The position numbers and the translations under genes were made by a program. This document shows, in pieces, positions 58,323-64,000 of a DNA stretch of 64,000 bases. Origin of the DNA: Parapristionchus giblindavisi (taxonomy: Eukaryota > Nematoda > Chromadorea > Rhabditida > Diplogasteridae); contig CALSFV010000477.1 in assembly GCA_943737045.1 (NCBI GenBank), positions 41,360-105,359 of the forward strand, in the 5' to 3' direction. The stretch's first letter is position 1. Every line of letters begins with the position of its first letter. Below the pieces are notes generated by a model that did no database searches, was not told the DNA's origin, and was given only the letters and a program-made list of their open reading frames with translations.

Positions 58323-58564
58323 CTATCGCTACAGAGACGTGCTGGGTGTAGAGGGTCAAGGACGGAGAATGAACGAAAATGAAGGAAGAAGGGAACAGAG
58401 GGATATGTGGGAGGGGAGAGAGAGGAGAAAAGGGAGAGGGAGAGGAGGGAAAAGGGAGAGCAACAGAAAGCCTAGGTCATAGTTTCTGTTCTTCCCTCAC
58501 TAGGACGCATAAATTTGTCTCGAGCAGAAAACGCACAGCCCTCTAGTATCACTTATCAACCAAC

Positions 58565-58660
58565 TCTCTCTCTCTCTCTCTCTCTCGCACTCTCTCTCCA
58601 ACTCTCCCTCCCTCCCGCTCCCCCTCTCTCTCACTCTCTCTCTCTCTCTCTCCCTCTCCA
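58565..58660. repeat. TC-rich tract
   Basis: CTCTCT units with CCCTCC interruptions, complementary to the GA tracts 250-350 bp to its left. Confidence 0.85.
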
Positions 58661-58925
58661 CCCCTTCCAGCTTGACATGGTGCCTGGCGGCGGCAGGTGT
58701 AAAGTGCATCGTACTGACTGATGAAAGACTGATAAGTGATAAGGGGATGATATGACCTCTGTGTCTACTGAATGGAATATGATAGAGGAGATAGGAAAGG
58801 GTGCTGGAACAGATAAATAAGTGTTATCCAAGGAGCATAAGACCTGAGAAGTGTTGCATTTAACACTTTTTTAGCTGAAACAGCAGAACAGAAACACACG
58901 GAGAACAATGAATCTTCTTGCGTAT

Positions 58926-59002
58926 TGCACCGTTACATTTGCCTTACGTGGCTACGCCGTAATCCCCTCCGCCGCGTCTCCGAGGCAAATGTAACGGTGC
59001 AT
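58926..59002. mobile_element. Foldback family C, copy 3
   Basis: TGCACCGTTACATTTGCC left; GGCAAATGTAACGGTGCA right, an 18-bp perfect arm. The interior retains GTAATCCCCTCCGCCGCG as in copy 1. Confidence 0.9.
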
Positions 59003-60223
59003 AAGCGAGATCGAAGAGATTTTAATTACAGATGCGACTTCAATCGTGTCAGATGATAATGAGAACATTTTCGCTGCTTGACATTCACAAAATATGATTA
59101 ATAATGACAATGACAATGCCATTGATAATTAATTAAGCATTACAACTAACATTATGCAGCGTTGGAGGAATTGGTAAACGTCCCTCAGACACACCATGAC
59201 AGTGATGCGAACAGCAACAACAACAGCAACAGTGATCAAGTAAACAAAAACCACTGTGGTGTGGAACGACGACGTTTCCCATCCATCATTGAATTACACG
59301 CACCACTGCACGCGGAGAGTTGCATTACTTCCCCCTACTCCAATGTTGCGAGTAACCCTAATGTGCAGATGAAAAAAGCTAGGAGAAAAAAAAAGAGATA
59401 AAGAGGTCGTGTTCAAGAAGGAGAGGCTTCGCTTTTTTTCACTTTTGAGTCATCAAACGCGGAAATTTAGCGATAATATTCACTTTTAGTAATCGCACCT
59501 AATTCTAGTTATTCATATGTTCCTCCTTTTCATGGTTTTGCTTTCACATTTGAATTTACTTATATATGTATTTTTTAATCAGACACCGTCCGTCATTCTA
59601 GACCACGTATTCCATGAAAATATTATGCCATATTAATTTCAAAAATGAAAATGGACTCTGCATCGTGCAGTCTAGCCTTGCAATGTAAACATCTCGAGAC
59701 TCGGAAGCCACAGTCATAAGATTTCACTCCAGAAATAGACAGAAATATTAGAGATCAGAAGCAGACTCGGACAGGTGTAAATAGAATGAGATGAGTGGAG
59801 AATATGCAGGAGATGACTACTTGGGTATTCCTCTCCCTCTCCCTCGAGAAAATGGAGAGGTAGAGGGAGAAGAGAGAGAGAGAGAGAGGGGGAGGAGAGA
59901 AGGAAAGGTAGAGGAGATAGGCTGAGGGAGATGAGGTAGAGGTAGAGGTAGATGTAGAGGTAGAGGGAGATGAGAGAGAAAGGTTCCGTTCTTCGATCAC
60001 CACAGCCGTCTCGAGTTTGCGTATTACTCAAATAGCAAACACGATTAGCAAGTCACTCGTGCCAACAAGACAACCTAGCTCAGCCTTAAGTAACTGTTAA
60101 GTCCACCTTAAGTCATAAGTAACCACCTATTTTAAGTATTTCAAGTCACAAGGCCCAAGTAATCTTCAAAGAAGCACAAGCCAGCCCTGACAATAACACA
60201 GAGCTAATGCTGTAAGAGACTTC

Positions 60224-60572
60224 CTTAAAGGTGGAGACCCGCGAATGTTCATGCAAATCATTTGCATATCGCTCATGTAAGTGTCAAGTGAGATACAAGA
60301 AGATAGAGTGTCCTCTCATCAGTCACTTAGCGCAGTGGTAACATTTCTGACTATCTAGCGCATGGTCGCGCGTTCGAATCCTATTGCCGAACTTTGCTAT
60401 TTTCAAAAAGCGCGCCTTTGCCTGCGATTGCAAGCATGATTCATTCATGATTCTAGTATCAATAAGGTGAATTAGCATAAAAGAACTAGTGTACGGTATG
60501 AAGAATAACTTTTGCTATCTTTCTGTCTTCACAGTTTGTTCACGAAAATATTCGCGGGAGTCCACCTTTAAG
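60224..60572 (+). mobile_element. TTAA-flanked element with tRNA-like core
   Basis: 349 bp. Ends CTTAAAGGTGGA and TCCACCTTTAAG, continuing inward as GACCCGCGAATG and the complement CATTCGCGGG-like sequence. Duplicated TTAA at both edges suggests a piggyBac-type target. The loop holds TTAGCGCAGTGGTAACA (A-box, about 60327-60343) and CGCGTTCGAATCCT (B-box, about 60369-60382). No transposase. Degenerate relatives lie at 17.7, 33.0 and 36.6 kb. Confidence 0.82.
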
Positions 60573-60969
60573 ACAGCTAAAATCCACATTAAAGTCACCA
60601 TTAATTAACGAAGTCTGTTAAACGCGATCCTTAAGAGAGGTCTGTGTAAGATAGGCTAACAATAGTTCTTAACTTACACAGACCTTAAGCCATAAGTGAG
60701 TCTTAAGCCCGTTAAGGTCATCTAAGTCCATTAGAGTGTCGGCCCGAAGGCTGATTTATCGTCCTAATTAGGGTCAATTGACCTTAAGGAAGAAGAATGA
60801 CTGAGTGGATGATTGGAGTAGGAGAGAGAGGGAGAGGGGAGAAAAGGAGAGGGAGAGAGACCGATTAAATCGAGTGAATAGGGGGCTTTGTGAAAGCAGA
60901 AAATGACTGTGGATGATGGAGAGAGGCGGAGATGCAACGGACACTGACGGGAACTGAATATGAAGGAAG

Positions 60970-61052
60970 AGAGAGAGAGGGAGAGGGAGAGGGAGAGGGA
61001 GAGGGAGAGGGAGAGGGAGAGGGAGAGGGAGAGGGAGAGGGAGAGGGAGAGG

Positions 61053-61084
<32 letters not shown>

Positions 61085-61104
61085 GAGAGGGAGAGAGAGG
61101 AGAG

Positions 61105-61155
<51 letters not shown>
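60970..61155. repeat. (GAGAGG)n then (GA)n array
   Basis: About 90 bp of perfect GAGAGG hexamers followed by about 95 bp of GA dinucleotides. Confidence 0.95.
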
Positions 61156-61156
<1 letters not shown>

Positions 61157-61354
61157 CTCGACACTTATTTTCCACGCAGAGTGAGAAATGGACGTCGACC
61201 AGCCAAACGCAAACAAGCAAACGGTGATGATGGGGACACGGTACGAGAGTGATATAGGTGACAGTTATCATTTGAGTTTATCACAATATACCATCACCGA
61301 TAGCGCTACCTTAACGACGGACCTACATCAAGACTTAGAAAGAAGCGAAACAAA

Positions 61355-61456
61355 AGAAACTGTTCACTCTGGCAATGCTTTATCGCGTTCTTTATCTACG
61401 AGAGAGCGTTACCAGAGCGGAGAGTCAAAATAGTTCGGGGTATGCCTTCAAAGGCA
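61355..61456. mobile_element. MITE family A, copy 18
   Basis: CACTCTGGCAATGCTTTATC, CTTTATCTACGAGAGAGCG loop, GAGAGTCAAAATAGTTCGGG right arm. Confidence 0.75.
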
Positions 61457-61531
61457 CGATAAGTATAGTACATTGATTTATCGCAGGAGTTTACAACCAT
61501 CACATAACGGCAATTCGAGTCAATATAGACA

Positions 61532-61588
61532 ATGTTGTGAGTGGATCACGAGATGCCTCATGACAAAAGGTATCTCGTGATCCACTCC
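61532..61588. repeat. Small foldback (GTGGATCACGAGAT)
   Basis: GAGTGGATCACGAGATGCC pairs with GGTATCTCGTGATCCACTC, with a loop of about 15 bp. Confidence 0.92.
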
Positions 61589-62209
61589 ACTTATTTATTT
61601 TCAAAAAAAAATTAACATTCCCAAAATATGGATGATTTCATAATAACGAGATACATTATATTTTGTCTAGGCGAATCAAAATACACACATTGTCTTTGGC
61701 CATTGCATACTGGTAAACGATTACTCAGTTTGGCCTCTCCCACCCTCTCTCTCTCTCCCTCTCTCTCTCTATCAAACTCTGAAGTGATTACAATACTGCT
61801 TAGCCAGGTCATTCCTATCACTCTCTCCATTTACAGCCCGTTCAATTCCAAATTTTGCTTGTTCAAAAGCAGTGAAAGGGAAAGAACGAAGATAAAACTC
61901 TCTTAGATCTGCACAATGTCTCGCCTCTTTCTCTCTAAATTGAATATTACTCACTCTACAGAGATCCATCAGCTTAAGCGTTTCAACCCACACTGAATAT
62001 TTATTTATATTACGAATATATTCTTCTCAATGAATATTCTTGGTAGTAATCTAAGCTAAAAGTCACGCAAAAGTTCTAGAGAAGCTTTAATTTCCACACC
62101 CTGCCACCAACAAAATCACCAACAAAACGAGTACAGCAACTAAGGATACCGTATGATTCCTGAACCTCTACGGTATCCCTGATCTAGATCATCCATTACC
62201 TCACGGGGA

Positions 62210-62263
62210 GAGAGAGAGAAAGAGAAAGAGAGAGAGAAAGAGTAAGAGAGAGAGAGAGAGAGA
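62210..62263. repeat. GA microsatellite
   Basis: About 54 bp of GAGAGA with AAAGA interruptions. Confidence 0.9.
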
Positions 62264-62503
62264 AATGGATTGAATCGGGGTCAAAGTGATTCATTTCACT
62301 TGTGTTCAGAGATAGATACATCTCAATGTGAACCACTCTCTGGTTTGGCGCTCAGAGAAGAACAAGGGCCTTTATCCCCCTTCTCTCCTTATAGTCTACC
62401 AAACCATTTGTAACACGATGTTAATGATACACCAAAGGGTTTCTCTCTAGTAATCCCATTAACCTCGGGCTGCGAATGGAGACTGTTTCGTTTGAATTCT
62501 GCT

Positions 62504-62600
62504 CCTTTACTCTTTATTTTTTCCAGCCTAGAATCCGGTAAATTGGATCCAGGCAGCAGGCTGGAAGTTTACCGGGCTCGAGGCTGGAAAAATACCAGAG
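62504..62600. repeat. Inverted repeat (TTTTTTCCAGCCT)
   Basis: TTTTCCAGCCTAGAATCCGG pairs imperfectly with CCGGGCTCGAGGCTGGAAAA; a second pair, CAGGC and GCAGGCTGG, is inside. Confidence 0.7.
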
Positions 62601-62844
62601 TAAAGTCAGAGATGTTTCCTCAGACGTGTGAATATAGATTCCATAAACTGATCAAATCAATATCAATGCACATGCAGCAAGGTAAAATAAATAAATTTCG
62701 AAAGAGCCGAAATATTGGTCAGAGTTCCACTTTGAGTACTTTGAGCTGTAAGTCAATTGGTGATGTGAGACGAGTGTTCATAGTAACTCCCCCCGACTAT
62801 GATACGGCTATGTCTGCTCTCGAGTATCCGTCTATCTCGTTCTC

Positions 62845-62859
62845 GCTCTCTCCCTCTCT

Positions 62860-62904
<45 letters not shown>

Positions 62905-62950
62905 TCACTCACTCTCTCTCTCTCTCTCTCTCCCTCTCTCTCTCCCTCTC

Positions 62951-62995
<45 letters not shown>
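62845..62995. repeat. (TC)n tract
   Basis: About 150 bp of TCTCTC with CCCTC interruptions. Confidence 0.95.
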
Positions 62996-63925
62996 TTCAA
63001 CTTCGCACACTCTGCGAGATAGCGCCAGGCACGAAAACGAGCGGAACGACTATTTATCAGAGAGAGAGAAAGGGGGAGAGAATAGAGAGATAGAGGGATG
63101 TGGAGAGGTAGACGATTAAATGTCCACATGCCGAATAGGAAAACCACGACAGCGGAATGAAGGGCTACGAGATATCCACCAATAGTCGAAATAATAATGC
63201 TTATCTGACAATTATAGAGAAAGAGACAAAAAGGGAGGACCAAACATGGGTTGTGTTGCAAATTTTTTAATGAAAGAACTATAAAGAATCTAAAACGGTC
63301 CAGTGTTGGGACCCTGGTCCTAATTCACCATGTAGTTATGGTTGGAGACTTATATAACGAGTAAGTTTGAAGTTCTGATGAAAGTCTCACTAAGAATGAG
63401 TTGGATTCCCCTGTGAATGCAAATATAATCGAAGTACCAGGGACGTCTGTAGAATATTCACTAAGATAAACTATGGAACTAAAAATGGATAGGTTTTTTA
63501 AACTGTAAGTGAAATCAGAAAAATGGTTGGTAGATTGATCGGAAACATCATCGTTTGATCGAAAATCAAATCGTAAAAAAGTATGCGATAGGCTCACTTC
63601 TACCATGGAGAAAGTATTAAAGATTACAGGCAATTTTTTGAACTCGACTGTGATCCCGACTGTGCCTTGTACTGATAGGCACTGTGCAGAGATAAGCTGA
63701 GGGGAGGAGAGAGGGAGAGGGAGAGGGAGAGGGAGAAGAGGCCACGTCTACTATGGTAGACGAACGGACACAAAAAAAGAACTGGTGAGTAAACAGATCG
63801 AGAGGAGTGACGATAAAGAAGGCTCGTGCAGACATTAAAAAGAGGGACAAAGTTGAGAATCTAAAGAATTGCAAAAGTATACAGAAAATAGAGTATCAAT
63901 GTTCATAAGCAAACACTAATCATTG

Positions 63926-64000
63926 AATTAAATCCCGAGCTGATTTTTTTCACTCTCCGCTCTGACAACGCTCTCTCATTGACAAAGAGAGCGAGAGTGC
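63926..64000. mobile_element. MITE family A, copy 19, cut by the window end
   Basis: CACTCTCCGCTCTGACAACG arm and GACAAAGAGAGCGAGAG loop; the second arm lies beyond 64000. Confidence 0.8.

Larger units (their letters stand above)
57420..64000. other. Gene-poor microsatellite region
   Basis: No exon chain that I can support. Long frames (up to 176 codons) are GA/TC repeat translations. Two short plus-strand frames with ordinary composition (59162-59401 and 61188-61430) are discussed under rejected items. The promoter of the membrane protein gene is expected just above 57419. Confidence 0.55.

Noticed and set aside
59162..59401. 79-codon plus-strand frame with Asn-rich stretch and a KKARRKKKR end, preceded by TTATGCAG
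   Set aside because: It could be a last exon, but I found no upstream exon with matching phase and no recognisable domain.
60321..60390. Possible tRNA gene
   Set aside because: A- and B-boxes are present, but I could not form a cloverleaf and it lies inside a TTAA element.
61188..61433. 81-codon frame starting MDVDQPNANKQ
   Set aside because: Composition is plausible but its 3' half is a family A MITE and no partner exon is found.

Overview
The window is eukaryotic nuclear DNA. Genes are broken into short exons (30-220 bp) with GT-AG introns whose acceptors end in TTTCAG/TTGCAG. The protein set (a BRAP2 homologue, a microsomal P450, a CK1/TTBK-like kinase of the type expanded in worms, a small secreted peptide precursor) together with the intron style suggests a nematode, probably a diplogastrid such as Pristionchus or a relative. 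That placement is inference; no ribosomal or mitochondrial marker is present. The DNA is AT-rich, gene-poor and packed with microsatellites, MITEs and foldback repeats.

Layout: 1-6819 (+) holds the 3' part (13 exons) of a BRAP2-type RING/UBP-zinc-finger E3 ligase, its introns loaded with two pairs of MITEs that have exact 8-bp and 9-bp target-site duplications. 8526-13473 (-) is a five-exon gene for a small type I membrane protein of unknown family. 13.5-20.4 kb is gene-free repeat. 20466-22450 (+) is a 5'-truncated non-LTR retrotransposon that still has an open reverse transcriptase frame. 23492-28818 (-) is a 15-exon cytochrome P450 with every diagnostic motif but a one-base frameshift in exon 12. 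29937-31807 (-) is a casein-kinase-1/tau-tubulin-kinase-like protein kinase. 37119-37726 (-) is a small secreted precursor laid out like a neuropeptide prohormone. 41788-47028 (+) is a young BEL/Pao LTR retrotransposon: 396-bp LTRs differing at one base, 5-bp target duplication, tRNA-Gly-type primer site, open gag-protease-RT-RNaseH frame, and no integrase. 48.1-51.4 kb is a nest of foldback elements, two of them with tRNA-like cores. 54355-57419 (-) is an eight-exon multipass membrane protein; one of its exons exists as an inverted orphan copy 15 kb away at 41.1 kb. 57.4-64 kb is gene-poor purine/pyrimidine microsatellite with further MITEs.

The genes do not look functionally linked; this is ordinary nematode chromosome (perhaps an arm) with heavy repeat load. 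The most unusual signals are: several foldback elements carrying tRNA-like A-box/B-box cores; the integrase-less but recent BEL copy, which split a protein-like reading frame; the inverted duplicated exon; complementary ATT/AAT arrays flanking two P450 exons; and a TTTGATC heptamer array that recurs at 3' splice sites in four genes.
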